Shown: piece by piece, positions 24,720 through 34,232 of the stretch
How positions within the stretch are numbered: the stretch's first letter is position 1
Layout of the letters: every line of letters starts with the position of its first letter
NCBI GenBank assembly: GCA_947493145.1
Contig: CANLPZ010000002.1
Span: 1,039,007-1,103,006, forward strand
Length of the DNA stretch: 64,000 bases
Source of the DNA: an uncultured Paracoccaceae bacterium
GTDB lineage: Bacteria > Pseudomonadota > Alphaproteobacteria > Rhodobacterales > Rhodobacteraceae
Direction: 5' to 3'
Position numbers and translations under genes: made by a program
The notes under the pieces: model-generated
The model's database searches: none
The model's input: the letters and a program-made list of their open reading frames with translations, nothing else
Told to the model about the DNA's origin: nothing

Positions 24720-27037
24720 CACGGGTTTTTTGGGCACTCGCGCTGTTGATCTTTGGGTGGGCAAGCGCAGTGCCCGCCCAAACCGCATTAACCACAGATG
24801 AACTGACTGTTTGGTCTGCGCGCGTTGATCGGGCCGAAGAGGCGTTGAGCAACAATCTTGCGTCGGATGCGGCTCTCGAAAACTTGCGGATCACATTGAC
24901 CGAAAGCCGTGCGCGGTTTTTGGATGCGCAATCCGCAAACGAGGCATCCATTGCAGCCTTGCGTGAACAAATCGCGGCCCTTGGTGCACCGCCTGACGTG
25001 GGCCCCGAGGAACCAGATCTGGCCGCGCGTCGCGCCGAGCTGAATGACAAATTGCTCACAGCAACATCACCAGTTCGTTTGGCCCAAGATGCCTATTCCC
25101 AAGCGGACGGTTTGATTGCGCGGATTGACAGCGAACTGCGCGAACGCCAGACAGATCGCTTGTTGAAACTTGGGCCGTCACCGATCAATCCGGTTCTTTG
25201 GCCTGCAGCGATCACCTCTTTGTTCAACAGTTTCAGTAGTTTACGTAGCGAGATTGAATCCAATTGGGCCACACCAACCCAACAACAATTCCTTCGTTCA
25301 TCGTTGCCTGCGATTTTGCTGTTGGTGGCTTTGGCTTTGGTTATGTTGTTTCGCGCCCGTCACTGGTTCATGTGGGTCGAAAATAAAATCGTACTCAAAA
25401 CGGCCCGTGCACGTGGGATTTGGGAAGGATTGGCATCACTTGCGCAAATCGCGATCCCAATGTTGGGGGTGATGGCCCTGATACGTGCGATCGATCTGAC
25501 CGGAATGCTGGGGCTGCGCGGCAGTGTGTTGTTGCAGCAGTTGGTCCTTTGGGCGCTTGTGGTGTTTGCGGCCCGTTGGATTGGGCTTCGGGTTTTTCGC
25601 CCGCACGACACCGGTGCCGCCTTTTTAGAGCTCAGCCCACAACAGCGCGCTGAAGGTCGGTTTTATGCCTTGATTTTGGGGGTCACAACTGCGGCGCTGT
25701 ATGTGTTGCGAGGATTGACTGACATTTCATCCTTTAGCGGTGGCGACGGCTACAGCGACGCGACACAGGCCGTGCTCGTCTTTCCACTGATCGTTATTGC
25801 CGCTTTGGTTTTGTTCCGCGTTGGTCAACTGTTGCGGCTTCATGCAAAAGCACAGGTGAAACCAGACGAGGAACTCGGGTTTCGTGATCGCACCATCGGC
25901 ATTTTTGGACGCGCGGTTATGGTTGTCAGCGTGGTTGCGCCTGTTCTTGCCGCGATTGGATATTCAACCGCGGCGCAAGCCTTAATCTTCCCAACGATCC
26001 TGACACTTGGCCTGTTGGGTATCCTGACCGTTGCACAACGGTTGATTTCAGATGCCTATGGCGTGGCAACAAACGCCGAAGACGGCGCGCCCGATGGGTT
26101 GGTCCCCGTTTTGCTGGGATTGGCATTGGTCGCATTATCAGTTCCGATCTTCGCGCTTATCTGGGGCGCGCGTATTGCCGATATCACAGAGGTCTGGACA
26201 CGGTTTAAAGAAGGCTTTGTTCTTGGCGGGTCTCGTATTTCGCCCTCTGATTTCCTGACCTTCGCGATCGTGTTTTCCATTGGGTACATGCTAACCCGCT
26301 TGATCCAAGGCACGTTGCGAACTTCAGTTTTACCACGGACAAAAATGGACGTGGGTGGTCAAAACGCCATTGTATCGGGGCTTGGTTATTTTGGTATTTT
26401 CCTTGCGGCGTTGATTGCGATTACGACGGCTGGGATCGATCTGTCGTCCTTGGCGATTGTTGCCGGTGCTTTGTCCGTTGGCATTGGTTTCGGCTTGCAA
26501 AACATCGTTTCGAACTTTGTGTCCGGCATCATTTTGTTGATCGAACGCCCAATATCCGAAGGCGATTGGATCGAAGTGAACGGCAACACGGGGTATGTGC
26601 GCGATATTTCCGTTCGCTCAACCCGTATCGAAACCTTTGACCGCACTGACGTGATCGTTCCTAATGCGGATTTGGTCAGCGGTGCTGTCACCAACTGGAC
26701 CCGCGGGAACAGTGTCGGGCGCATCATTGTACCCGTCGGCGTTGCCTATGGCACCGACACGCGCAAAGTCGAAACCATATTAAAAGACATCGCCGAAGCG
26801 CATCCAATGGTGTTGGCGGTTCCAGGTCCATCGGTGGTGTTCCAAGGTTTTGGTGCGGACAGTATGGATTTCGAAATCCGCGCGATTTTGCGCGATGTGA
26901 ATTGGTCGCTAACGGTTAAATCCGATATGAACCATGAAATCGCCAAACGCTTTGCCGAAGAAGACATTGAGATACCATTTGCACAGCGTGACGTTTGGTT
27001 GCGCAATCCAGAGGCCCTGAAACCAGAGGAAAGCTGA
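24716..27037 (+). CDS. Mechanosensitive channel, MscS family, with DUF3772-like N-terminus
   Basis: 773 residues from the ATG overlapping the cysK stop. A signal peptide (MTRVFWALALLIFGWASAVPAQ) is followed by a ~150-residue helical periplasmic region, then about ten membrane helices. The MscS pore and beta domain is near residues 570-680 (VVAGALSVGIGFGLQNIVSN with its Gly-rich pore helix, then LLIERPISEGDWIEVNG). Large MscK/YbiO-like channels release solutes on hypo-osmotic shock. Its TGA overlaps the alaX ATG by one base, so it belongs to the cysK-msc-alaX run. Confidence 0.9.
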   Translation: MTRVFWALALLIFGWASAVPAQTALTTDELTVWSARVDRAEEALSNNLASDAALENLRITLTESRARFLDAQSANEASIAALREQIAALGAPPDVGPEEPDLAARRAELNDKLLTATSPVRLAQDAYSQADGLIARIDSELRERQTDRLLKLGPSPINPVLWPAAITSLFNSFSSLRSEIESNWATPTQQQFLRSSLPAILLLVALALVMLFRARHWFMWVENKIVLKTARARGIWEGLASLAQIAIPMLGVMALIRAIDLTGMLGLRGSVLLQQLVLWALVVFAARWIGLRVFRPHDTGAAFLELSPQQRAEGRFYALILGVTTAALYVLRGLTDISSFSGGDGYSDATQAVLVFPLIVIAALVLFRVGQLLRLHAKAQVKPDEELGFRDRTIGIFGRAVMVVSVVAPVLAAIGYSTAAQALIFPTILTLGLLGILTVAQRLISDAYGVATNAEDGAPDGLVPVLLGLALVALSVPIFALIWGARIADITEVWTRFKEGFVLGGSRISPSDFLTFAIVFSIGYMLTRLIQGTLRTSVLPRTKMDVGGQNAIVSGLGYFGIFLAALIAITTAGIDLSSLAIVAGALSVGIGFGLQNIVSNFVSGIILLIERPISEGDWIEVNGNTGYVRDISVRSTRIETFDRTDVIVPNADLVSGAVTNWTRGNSVGRIIVPVGVAYGTDTRKVETILKDIAEAHPMVLAVPGPSVVFQGFGADSMDFEIRAILRDVNWSLTVKSDMNHEIAKRFAEEDIEIPFAQRDVWLRNPEALKPEES

Positions 27038-27753
27038 TGTCCGAACCGATGTACCGCCAAGATGCTTACCTGCGCGAGCTTGACGCGCGTGTCGTGTCGC
27101 ACACAGACGAAGGCGGGATCATATTGGACCGGACGATTTTCTATCCCACCGGCGGCGGACAACCTGGTGACAGCGGACGGTTGTTGTGGGACGGGCAGGG
27201 CATCGACATTGCAACGACGGTGAAGGGCGACAATGGGACCAGCGTTTTGGTGCCCGCAGAAGCCGTGCCAATGCCGCCGGTGGGCGCGCATATTGCACAG
27301 GTGTTGGATTGGGATCGCCGGTATCGCCACATGCGTGTGCACACGGCGTTGCACCTTTTGTCTGTGGTCATACCATTGCCGGTCACAGGTGGGTCCATCA
27401 CACCAGAAAAGGGACGGTTGGATTTTAATATGCCGGATCCGTTGGACAACAAGGACGAAATCGAAGACACATTAAACCGCCTTATTGATTGCGACTTTGT
27501 TGTGTCTGAGGAATGGATCACCGACGCAGAATTGGATGCGAACCCCGGATTGGTAAAAACCTTGCGGGTTGCCCCACCGCGTGGAACGGGCCGTGTGCGT
27601 TTGGTCCGTATTGGCGAGGGCGAAAATACGGCTGACATTCAACCCTGCGGCGGCACGCATGTGGCGCGAACCTCTGAAATTGGGCGCGTTCGCTTGGGTA
27701 AGACCGAAAAGAAGGGTCGTGAAAACAGACGGGTGCACATGCATTTGGAATGA
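27037..27753 (+). CDS. Alanyl-tRNA editing protein AlaX
   Basis: 238 residues. It resembles the editing domain of alanyl-tRNA synthetase: an N-terminal FYPTGGGQPGDSG motif (residues ~32-44), the zinc-binding HMRVHTALH segment (~98-106) and a distal CGGTHVA motif (~205-211). It hydrolyses Ser or Gly wrongly attached to tRNA-Ala in trans. The start at 27037 overlaps the upstream stop; an ATG five codons later is possible. Confidence 0.9.
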   Translation: MSEPMYRQDAYLRELDARVVSHTDEGGIILDRTIFYPTGGGQPGDSGRLLWDGQGIDIATTVKGDNGTSVLVPAEAVPMPPVGAHIAQVLDWDRRYRHMRVHTALHLLSVVIPLPVTGGSITPEKGRLDFNMPDPLDNKDEIEDTLNRLIDCDFVVSEEWITDAELDANPGLVKTLRVAPPRGTGRVRLVRIGEGENTADIQPCGGTHVARTSEIGRVRLGKTEKKGRENRRVHMHLE

Positions 27754-27882
27754 CCTCTGTGGCGGTCACGTCTTTGATCTGGTTTCGGCGTTAAAGTCTG
27801 GCCAACCTATTTTTCAACAACGGCGCATTTTCTGACATTTCCTGCTTGCACTTGGGGTCCGATATTCGATAGACCCAGCGGC

Positions 27883-27972
27883 GGAGACGTGGCCGAGTGG
27901 TCGAAGGCGCACGCCTGGAAAGTGTGTAGGCGGGAGACCGTCTCGAGGGTTCGAATCCCTTCGTCTCCGCCA
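27883..27972 (+). tRNA. tRNA-Ser (GGA)
   Basis: GGAGACG pairs with CGTCTCC, the D-arm starts TGGCCGAGTGG, and the anticodon loop CTGGAAA lies between CACGC and GTGTG, giving anticodon GGA. There is a long type II variable arm, a T-arm GAGGGTTCGAATCCCTT, discriminator G and an encoded CCA (27970-27972). The length of 90 nt and the long variable arm fit tRNA-Ser. Confidence 0.97.
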
Positions 27973-28073
27973 CCTAACCTTTACCGGAAAATTAAGTCTC
28001 GTTTCTCGCTTCGAGATTGCGCAAGCTGTCAAAAGTCGTAACCTGTTGTGAATGATTTCAATTCAGGTGATCC

Positions 28074-29267
28074 ATGGTTTCGAAACTCCCGCTTAAACAT
28101 TTGTTCCAACTGCCAGAAGGCGTCATTTACCTTGATGGAAATTCGCTTGGGCCATTGCCGACAACTGTGCCTGACCATGTGGGCGCGGCTGTGACAGATC
28201 AATGGGGCAACATGTTGATCCGCGGATGGAACGATGCCGGCTGGATGGCGATGCCGACGCAATTGGGCGACCGGATTGGCGCATTAATTGGCGCACCGAA
28301 AGGAAGCGTTGTTGTTGGTGACACCTTATCGATCAAAGTCTACCAAGCACTTGCCGCAGCGATCGAAAGGGTGCCGGACCGAAAGGTGGTTCTGTCTGAC
28401 ACCGGCAATTTTCCGACCGATTTATATATGGCCAAGGGATTGTTGGATCGTTTGGGGCAGGGACATGAATTGCGCACTGTCGCACCACAGGATGTTGCGG
28501 CGGCAATAACCGACGACGTTGCAGTGGTCCTGTTGACCGAAGTGGATTACCGCACAGGCCGCAAACACGACATGGCGGCCATTACAAAGCGCGCGCAGGA
28601 CCAAGGCGCCGTGGTGATTTGGGACCTTGCCCATTCGGCGGGGGCGATTGAGGTTGATTTGACAGCGTGTGGCGCGGAATTCGCGGTTGGATGCACCTAT
28701 AAATACCTGAACGGCGGCCCCGGTGCACCTGCATTCATTTACGTTCGACCAGATTTGATTGATCAAGTCGATCCCGCACTTGCGGGGTGGCTAGGCCATG
28801 CAGCGCCGTTTGATTTTGATTTGGAATACCGTGCAGGTGATGGGATCGAACGTATGCGGGTTGGCACGCCGCCGGTGATACAAATGGCCGCTTTGGCGAA
28901 ATCACTTGACGCGTTTGATCAAGTATCGATGCGTGAAATTCGTTTGAAATCAGCTACTTTGAGCGATTTGTTCATTGAATTGGTTGAGGCGAAATGCCCG
29001 ATGTTGACACTGCATTCACCACGCGATGCGGCGGAACGCGGCAGCCAAGTGTCCTTTGCCTTTGATCATGGGTATGCGGCGATGCAGGCGCTCATTGCAC
29101 GTGGTGTCATTGGTGATTTTCGTGCGCCAAATGTAATGCGATTTGGGTTCACGCCACTTTATATTGACGAGACTGACGTGACCCGCGCTGTTGATATTTT
29201 GGCGGATATTTTGGCCAGCAAAATTTATGAGGCCCCAGAATACCAGACAAAGTCGCGGGTGACCTGA
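28074..29267 (+). CDS. kynU: Kynureninase
   Basis: 397 residues, a class V PLP aminotransferase-fold enzyme. The start VIYLDGNSLGPLP (residues ~17-29), the mid region WDLAHSAGAIEVDL (~183-196) and the PLP lysine in CTYKYLNGGPGAPAF (~206-220) are kynureninase signatures. It splits kynurenine to anthranilate and alanine, or 3-hydroxykynurenine to 3-hydroxyanthranilate, in tryptophan degradation. No other kyn gene is adjacent. It is convergent with glk, with 2 bp between the stops. Confidence 0.93.
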   Translation: MVSKLPLKHLFQLPEGVIYLDGNSLGPLPTTVPDHVGAAVTDQWGNMLIRGWNDAGWMAMPTQLGDRIGALIGAPKGSVVVGDTLSIKVYQALAAAIERVPDRKVVLSDTGNFPTDLYMAKGLLDRLGQGHELRTVAPQDVAAAITDDVAVVLLTEVDYRTGRKHDMAAITKRAQDQGAVVIWDLAHSAGAIEVDLTACGAEFAVGCTYKYLNGGPGAPAFIYVRPDLIDQVDPALAGWLGHAAPFDFDLEYRAGDGIERMRVGTPPVIQMAALAKSLDAFDQVSMREIRLKSATLSDLFIELVEAKCPMLTLHSPRDAAERGSQVSFAFDHGYAAMQALIARGVIGDFRAPNVMRFGFTPLYIDETDVTRAVDILADILASKIYEAPEYQTKSRVT

Positions 29268-29269
29268 TC

Positions 29270-30241
29270 TTATCCGTGGCTTTGAACAAGGTGGTTTGCG
29301 CAACCAGTTAGCGCGGCATAATCGTCTTGAACAACGGTCACGCTGAAATTGCCCATGAACCCAGCAAATCGTCCCTTGTCTCGGAACGCGTCCAAGAACC
29401 CGAATTCAACCAAATAGGGGGCAAAAGCATTCGCAACACCGCCGACCAAATAGACACCGCCAAAGGGCAGGTGGATAAGCGACAGGTTGCCAGCCACGGT
29501 TCCTAAAACGCGCGCGAATGTTTTTGCGGCGTCCACCGCGCGTGGATCTGACCCGTCGGCACAGGAGGCCATAATGTCGGCGGCCTTTTTCTCTTCGGGG
29601 GTTCCGGCTTCGTGTCCAAGCCACGCATAAACACGTTCAAGCCCACGACCGGATAAAACATCCTCAACCGCGGGAAACCCATGGGCAGTTTCAACAAATT
29701 GGCACAGACGCAATTCAGCTTCTGTCCGGATCGGAAGGTTCGCGTGACCTGCTTCGGATGGGGTGACCAACCGTCCTGTGTTTTCGTCGAACACAGCCGC
29801 CGCGTTAAACCCAGTGCCTACGCCGATTACCAATTTGGTCGCAGCGTCGCTGGCTGATGGACCGTCACAAACATTCGCCAAATTATCGTTGGAAATATGG
29901 CCGATTGCGTGTCCTTGGGCTTGAAGATCGTTCAAAATCGCGGTGTGTTCGGAATTTGTTGCACGTTTCAATGTATCGCTGTCGATGGTCCAATCCAAAT
30001 TGGTCATCGTGCCAACACCATCGCGCACAGGACCCGCCAGCGCAACACAGGCGGCAATCGGGTCAACGTTGTCTTCGTCGGCGATGTAGCGGCGTAACAC
30101 CGTTTCCAAACCGACGAAGTCTTCGTTGCGATAACGCCGTATCGTTTCCGGTAACAACGCCGCCCCGTCCGCCAAGGCCACGCGGGTATTGGTCCCGCCA
30201 ATATCAGCAACAAGCGAAAGGGAATTTTTGGGATGCGGCAT
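29270..30241 (-). CDS. glk: Glucokinase
   Basis: 323 residues. The ATP phosphate loop VADIGGTNTRVAL (residues ~11-23), the sugar-binding LNDLQAQGHAI region, and GVGTGFNAAAVF and EAGHANLP match bacterial glucokinase of the Glk family. It phosphorylates glucose released by the alpha- and beta-glucosidases encoded beside it. An AAAGG ribosome site precedes the ATG, 9 bp after the bgl stop. It is part of the minus-strand unit lacI-bgl-glk. Confidence 0.92.
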   Translation of the reverse strand: MPHPKNSLSLVADIGGTNTRVALADGAALLPETIRRYRNEDFVGLETVLRRYIADEDNVDPIAACVALAGPVRDGVGTMTNLDWTIDSDTLKRATNSEHTAILNDLQAQGHAIGHISNDNLANVCDGPSASDAATKLVIGVGTGFNAAAVFDENTGRLVTPSEAGHANLPIRTEAELRLCQFVETAHGFPAVEDVLSGRGLERVYAWLGHEAGTPEEKKAADIMASCADGSDPRAVDAAKTFARVLGTVAGNLSLIHLPFGGVYLVGGVANAFAPYLVEFGFLDAFRDKGRFAGFMGNFSVTVVQDDYAALTGCANHLVQSHG

Positions 30242-30250
30242 GTCGAACCT

Positions 30251-31573
30251 TTATTGTGTTAGCGCTAACTTAATCGCTTCATAAGACGCTTTTGGGGTGC
30301 GCTGCAAGGTGTCAAAGTCAACATGAACAAGCCCAAAGCGTTTTTCATACCCCAAGGCCCATTCGTAATTGTCTAACAGCGACCAGACATAATAGCCTTT
30401 GAGTGGAACACCGTCGTCCATGGCGCGTTTCGCGGCGGCGAAATGTTGGTTTAGAAAATCGATTCGCATGGGGTCATTCACGATACCATCCGATAAGACA
30501 TCGCCATTCGCCATGCCATTTTCGGTGACATAGATCGGCAAGCCTTTGGTGTATTCCCGATGCGTGCGGGTCAAGAATTCGTACAAACCGTCGGGATAGA
30601 TTTCCCACCCCATTTGCGTTTTGTCTAATGGGCCTTCGACACCTTCGAGATTTGGCCATGCGCCATCGATGTGTTTGATGTTTGCACGGGTGTAGTAATT
30701 GATCCCGCAGAAATCGACAGGGGCACCGATTAAGTCAAAATCATCCTGCCACCCCTTTGGCATATGCGGCTCTAGACCTTCCATAATCAGGGCAGGGTAT
30801 TCTTTTTTGAAAATACCCCCCATGAAAAACCGATTGTATATTGCATCGTAACGAGCGGCGGCTTCGACGTTTTGGGGCTGGTCGTCAACAGGATTTGAAT
30901 ATTCAAAGTTACACACAGCGCCAAGGTTCGTCAGGCCAAGACCGCGCATCCGTTCGATCGCCGTGCCATGCGCGCGCATAATGTTGTGCATTGCGTAGGC
31001 TGTCGCGCGAATATCGCGCAATCCGGGGGCGTGATGGCCCAAGAAATGCGAAAGCCACCCAACGCACCACGGTTCATTGATGGTTGCCACAGAAAACATG
31101 CGATCGCCCAAGCGTTTCATCACAACGTCGGTAAAATCACCAAACCAATTGGCGATATCTGGATTGCGCCATCCCCCAAGATCCGCCAATGCAGAGGGCA
31201 ATTCCCAATGGTACAGGGTCGCCGCTGGTTTGATGCCCCGTTCCAGCATGGCATCGGTTAGACGGTCGTAATAATCCAACCCTTCCTCGTTTACGGCACC
31301 TTTGCCCTCTGGCAAAACGCGCGCCCAGCTGGTTGAAAACCGATAGGTGTCGAACCCAGCGTTGGCCACCAAATCAAAATCTTCTTCATAACGGTGGTAA
31401 TGGTCACAAGCCGTTTGCCCATGTTCTTGTCGTACAACATTTTCACCTGTTTCGGCGAAGCTGTCCCAATGGGTTGGGCCCGCGCCGCCAAATCCGTGGC
31501 CTTCGATTTGATAGGATGATGTTGCCGCGCCAAACAAAAAATCTGACGGGAAATCGGAGCGTTTGAAATTCAT
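30251..31573 (-). CDS. GH1 beta-glucosidase
   Basis: 440 residues, the usual GH1 length. It opens FPSDFLFGAATSSYQIEG (residues ~8-25), the N-terminal GH1 signature. The acid/base Glu is in TINEPWCVGW (~165) and the nucleophile Glu in YVTENGMA (~350). It hydrolyses beta-linked glucosides. There is no signal peptide, so it is cytoplasmic and acts on imported oligosaccharides. It lies between the LacI regulator and glk, on the strand opposite to the agl genes. Confidence 0.95.
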   Translation of the reverse strand: MNFKRSDFPSDFLFGAATSSYQIEGHGFGGAGPTHWDSFAETGENVVRQEHGQTACDHYHRYEEDFDLVANAGFDTYRFSTSWARVLPEGKGAVNEEGLDYYDRLTDAMLERGIKPAATLYHWELPSALADLGGWRNPDIANWFGDFTDVVMKRLGDRMFSVATINEPWCVGWLSHFLGHHAPGLRDIRATAYAMHNIMRAHGTAIERMRGLGLTNLGAVCNFEYSNPVDDQPQNVEAAARYDAIYNRFFMGGIFKKEYPALIMEGLEPHMPKGWQDDFDLIGAPVDFCGINYYTRANIKHIDGAWPNLEGVEGPLDKTQMGWEIYPDGLYEFLTRTHREYTKGLPIYVTENGMANGDVLSDGIVNDPMRIDFLNQHFAAAKRAMDDGVPLKGYYVWSLLDNYEWALGYEKRFGLVHVDFDTLQRTPKASYEAIKLALTQ

Positions 31574-31574
31574 A

Positions 31575-32606
31575 TTATCCTCGATTGGGGGCAGGGCCAG
31601 TTGACGCGCCCACTGTCAGTTCCGCTTCGAGTAAGCGGGACTTGGGGTTTTCATTGGGTGAATTAATGATGTCGATCAACATCTGAGCACAAAGTGCGCC
31701 GGCATCGCGCACGGATGAACGTGCAGCCGTAAACACGGGGACGCTGTCACCATTGGACAAATAAGACAGCATATCGTCATGCGTAACAACTGAAACGTCG
31801 CGGCCCATAACCAATCCGGCATCTTGGATCGCGCGTCGAATGCCCAGCGCAGAAATCAACGAGGCAACCAGAAACGCAGTTGGCGCGTTTTCGGATCGCA
31901 GCATTTCTTGGGCGGTTTGATAGCCGTAAACTTCGGTCATTTCGTCGGACCGCATAAAGCTGGGGTTGGTGGCCACACCGCGTTCTGCCATCGCGCGTTC
32001 AAATCCTTTGCGGCGGCGATACGCAAAATCCATGGTTTCCAAACCGTTGATCAATGCAATGTTGCGATGGCCAAGGTCCAAAAGAAATTCGGTCGCACGT
32101 TTGAAGGCGGATGTGTTGTTTACGTCAAGCCATGAATAAGGGAGCGTCTGACCGCTGGCGCGCCCATGGACCACAAATGGCAGGCCGATTTCATTCAATA
32201 GATCGATCCGGCTGTCGTTCATACGTGGACCATGCACGATCAAACCGTCAACATTGCCTTTGGCTTTGAATTCTCTGTAAACGGATTCTTCGTCACGATC
32301 GGGGACGATTGATAGAACCATGTCAAAGCCGTTGCGTGAATAGGTTTCGCCCGCGCCGGCAATAAAGTCGCCAAAGACGGGGTTTACCATTTCGTGTTTG
32401 GTCGACATTGGAATGACATGCCCAATGGCAAGCGCTTGACCTGTCGCGAGGCTTTTGGCGCGTGTGTTGGGGCTGTAGTTATACTGCTTTGCGGCTTCTA
32501 ACACGCGTCGACGCGTGGCTTCGTTAACCTCCGGATAACCATTTAGTGCTCGACTCACCGTGGTCTGGCTAAGGCCAATCCGGAGTGAGAGTTCTTTGAG
32601 GTTCAT
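31575..32606 (-). CDS. LacI-family regulator of the alpha-glucoside genes
   Basis: 343 residues from the ATG at 32606; a TTG five codons upstream would add MKVKT. Residues 1-50 are the LacI helix-turn-helix (LKELSLRIGLSQTTVSRALN followed by GYPEVNEATRRRV and the hinge PNTRAKSLATG). The rest is a periplasmic-binding-like sensor domain. It is divergent from aglE, with LacI-type operators between them, so it most likely represses aglEFGAK and its own unit until an alpha-glucoside is present. AglR is the matching role in related bacteria. Confidence 0.9.
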   Translation of the reverse strand: MNLKELSLRIGLSQTTVSRALNGYPEVNEATRRRVLEAAKQYNYSPNTRAKSLATGQALAIGHVIPMSTKHEMVNPVFGDFIAGAGETYSRNGFDMVLSIVPDRDEESVYREFKAKGNVDGLIVHGPRMNDSRIDLLNEIGLPFVVHGRASGQTLPYSWLDVNNTSAFKRATEFLLDLGHRNIALINGLETMDFAYRRRKGFERAMAERGVATNPSFMRSDEMTEVYGYQTAQEMLRSENAPTAFLVASLISALGIRRAIQDAGLVMGRDVSVVTHDDMLSYLSNGDSVPVFTAARSSVRDAGALCAQMLIDIINSPNENPKSRLLEAELTVGASTGPAPNRG

Positions 32607-32615
32607 GGTTTTGAC

Positions 32616-32633
32616 TTTCAAACCGCTTTCAAA
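32616..32633. promoter_or_regulatory. LacI-type operator near the regulator gene
   Basis: TTTCAAACCGCTTTCAAA is centred on CG with AAnCGnTT symmetry, 10 bp upstream of the regulator's ATG. It suggests autoregulation. Confidence 0.5.
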
Positions 32634-32782
32634 TTTTGAAATAAACTACTTTGAGAAAAGAGGTAGGTCAAAGTTATTTTTTAGTTTCTGCTCATATTTT
32701 TATCAAAATTTCCATTGTAAATGTGAAAAAATAGAATTTCCGTTTGACAGTGACGCGTCAATATTACCAGAATGCCATCATT

Positions 32783-32816
32783 CAAAGCGCTTTGGTTCCG
32801 ATTCCGAAAGCGATTG
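32783..32816. promoter_or_regulatory. Two LacI-type operators upstream of aglE
   Basis: CAAAGCGCTTTG (32783-32794) is a perfect palindrome with central CG. A second, weaker copy GAAAGCGATTG (32806-32816) lies 23 bp further on, centre to centre. Both lie within 80 bp of the aglE start. A TTGACA box is at 32744-32749. The rest of the 252-bp divergent region is AT-rich without other recognisable elements. Confidence 0.6.
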
Positions 32817-32858
32817 ATAGCAGACTCACCACGTTAATGTGGTCAAAGGGAGAAAAAG

Positions 32859-34127
32859 ATGAAAACTTCACTGTATATGAGTGCGGCAGCGGTTGCTTTG
32901 GCTAGCGCACCTGCATTTGCGGAAGATCTAACAGTATTTGGTCCATGGCTTGGGCCAGACCAAGAAACAGTCGAAAAAGTTCTTGCTGTTTTTGCGGAAA
33001 AATCAGGTCACAACGTCAGCTACGTCGGTTCTGACAGTTTTGAACAACAAATCCTAATCGACGCAGAAGCAGGTTCAGCAGCAAACGTTTCTGTCTTCCC
33101 ACAGCCTGGTCTTGCGGCTGACATGGCAGCGCGTGGATTTCTTGCCCCGTTGAAAGACGGAACAGAAGCATGGATCAACGAGAACTATGCAGCTGGTTCA
33201 TCTTGGGTTGACCTTGGCACATACGCGGACAAAGACGGAAACGACGATCTGTTTGGTTTCTTCTATAAAGTCGACGTGAAATCATTGGTTTGGTATAGCC
33301 CAGAAAACTTCGAAGATGCGGGTTACGACATTCCGACAACTATGGAAGAGCTGAAAGCACTTTCAGATCAGATCGTTGCAGATGGTGGTACACCATGGTG
33401 TATCGGTCTGGGTTCCGGTGGTGCGACAGGTTGGCCTGCGACCGACTGGGTCGAGGACCTGATGCTTCGGACACAATCGCCTGCGGATTATGACGCATGG
33501 GTTTCGAACGAAATGAAATTTGACGATCCAAAGGTCGTCGCTGCAATCGAAGAATTCGGTGCATTCGCACGCAATGATGCCTATGTTGCTGGCGGTGCGG
33601 GCGCGGTTGCGTCAACCGATTTCCGTGACAGCCCAAAAGGTTTGTTTAGCTCACCAGCACAGTGTTACATGCACCGTCAGGCGTCCTTTATCCCAGCGTT
33701 CTTCCCTGAAGGCACATCCGTGGGCGAAGATGCAGATTTCTTCTACTTCCCAAGCTATGCTGAAAAAGAACTTGGTAACCCAGTATTGGGTGCGGGGACA
33801 CTTTGGGCGATCACCAACGAAAACGATGCAGCACATGATCTGGTCGATTTCTTGAAAACACCAGAAGCACATGAAACATGGATGGCGCTTGGTGGGTTCC
33901 TAACACCACACAAGGGCATCGATTCATCAAAGTTCGCTGACGAGGCGACCGCTAAGATGAATGACATTTTGTTGGCCGCGACAACATTCCGCTTTGACGC
34001 ATCTGACTTGATGCCAGGTGGTGTTGGCGCCGGTTCATTCTGGACAGGCATGGTTGATTATGCAGGTGGCAAAGATGCCGCCGAAGTTGCAGCTGAAATT
34101 CAATCCAGCTGGGACGCGTTGAAATAA
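32859..34127 (+). CDS. aglE: Alpha-glucoside ABC transporter, substrate-binding protein
   Basis: 422 residues with a signal peptide (MKTSLYMSAAAVALASAPAFA). The mature protein (LTVFGPWLGPDQETVEKVL) belongs to the maltose-type extracellular binding proteins. It captures sucrose, maltose, trehalose or related alpha-glucosides in the periplasm; AglE identity is inferred from the full aglEFGAK order. A GGGAGA ribosome site precedes it. It is followed by two intercistronic hairpins before aglF, a common way to raise binding-protein mRNA over permease mRNA. Confidence 0.92.
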   Translation: MKTSLYMSAAAVALASAPAFAEDLTVFGPWLGPDQETVEKVLAVFAEKSGHNVSYVGSDSFEQQILIDAEAGSAANVSVFPQPGLAADMAARGFLAPLKDGTEAWINENYAAGSSWVDLGTYADKDGNDDLFGFFYKVDVKSLVWYSPENFEDAGYDIPTTMEELKALSDQIVADGGTPWCIGLGSGGATGWPATDWVEDLMLRTQSPADYDAWVSNEMKFDDPKVVAAIEEFGAFARNDAYVAGGAGAVASTDFRDSPKGLFSSPAQCYMHRQASFIPAFFPEGTSVGEDADFFYFPSYAEKELGNPVLGAGTLWAITNENDAAHDLVDFLKTPEAHETWMALGGFLTPHKGIDSSKFADEATAKMNDILLAATTFRFDASDLMPGGVGAGSFWTGMVDYAGGKDAAEVAAEIQSSWDALK

Positions 34128-34144
34128 TCATCGCAGACCTAACA

Positions 34145-34192
34145 GTCATGGCCTGCCCAGTGCGGGCCATGACCTTTCGGTGCAATTGCACC
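34145..34192 (+). other. Intercistronic hairpins between aglE and aglF
   Basis: GTCATGGCC / GGCCATGAC (34145-34153 and 34165-34173) form a 9-bp stem, followed by the 14-bp palindrome GGTGCAATTGCACC (34179-34192). They probably stabilise aglE mRNA or attenuate transcription into aglF. Confidence 0.6.
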
Positions 34193-34232
34193 ATTTGATT
34201 TTTCGCGACAAAACAAGGGAGGGACAGCCGTA

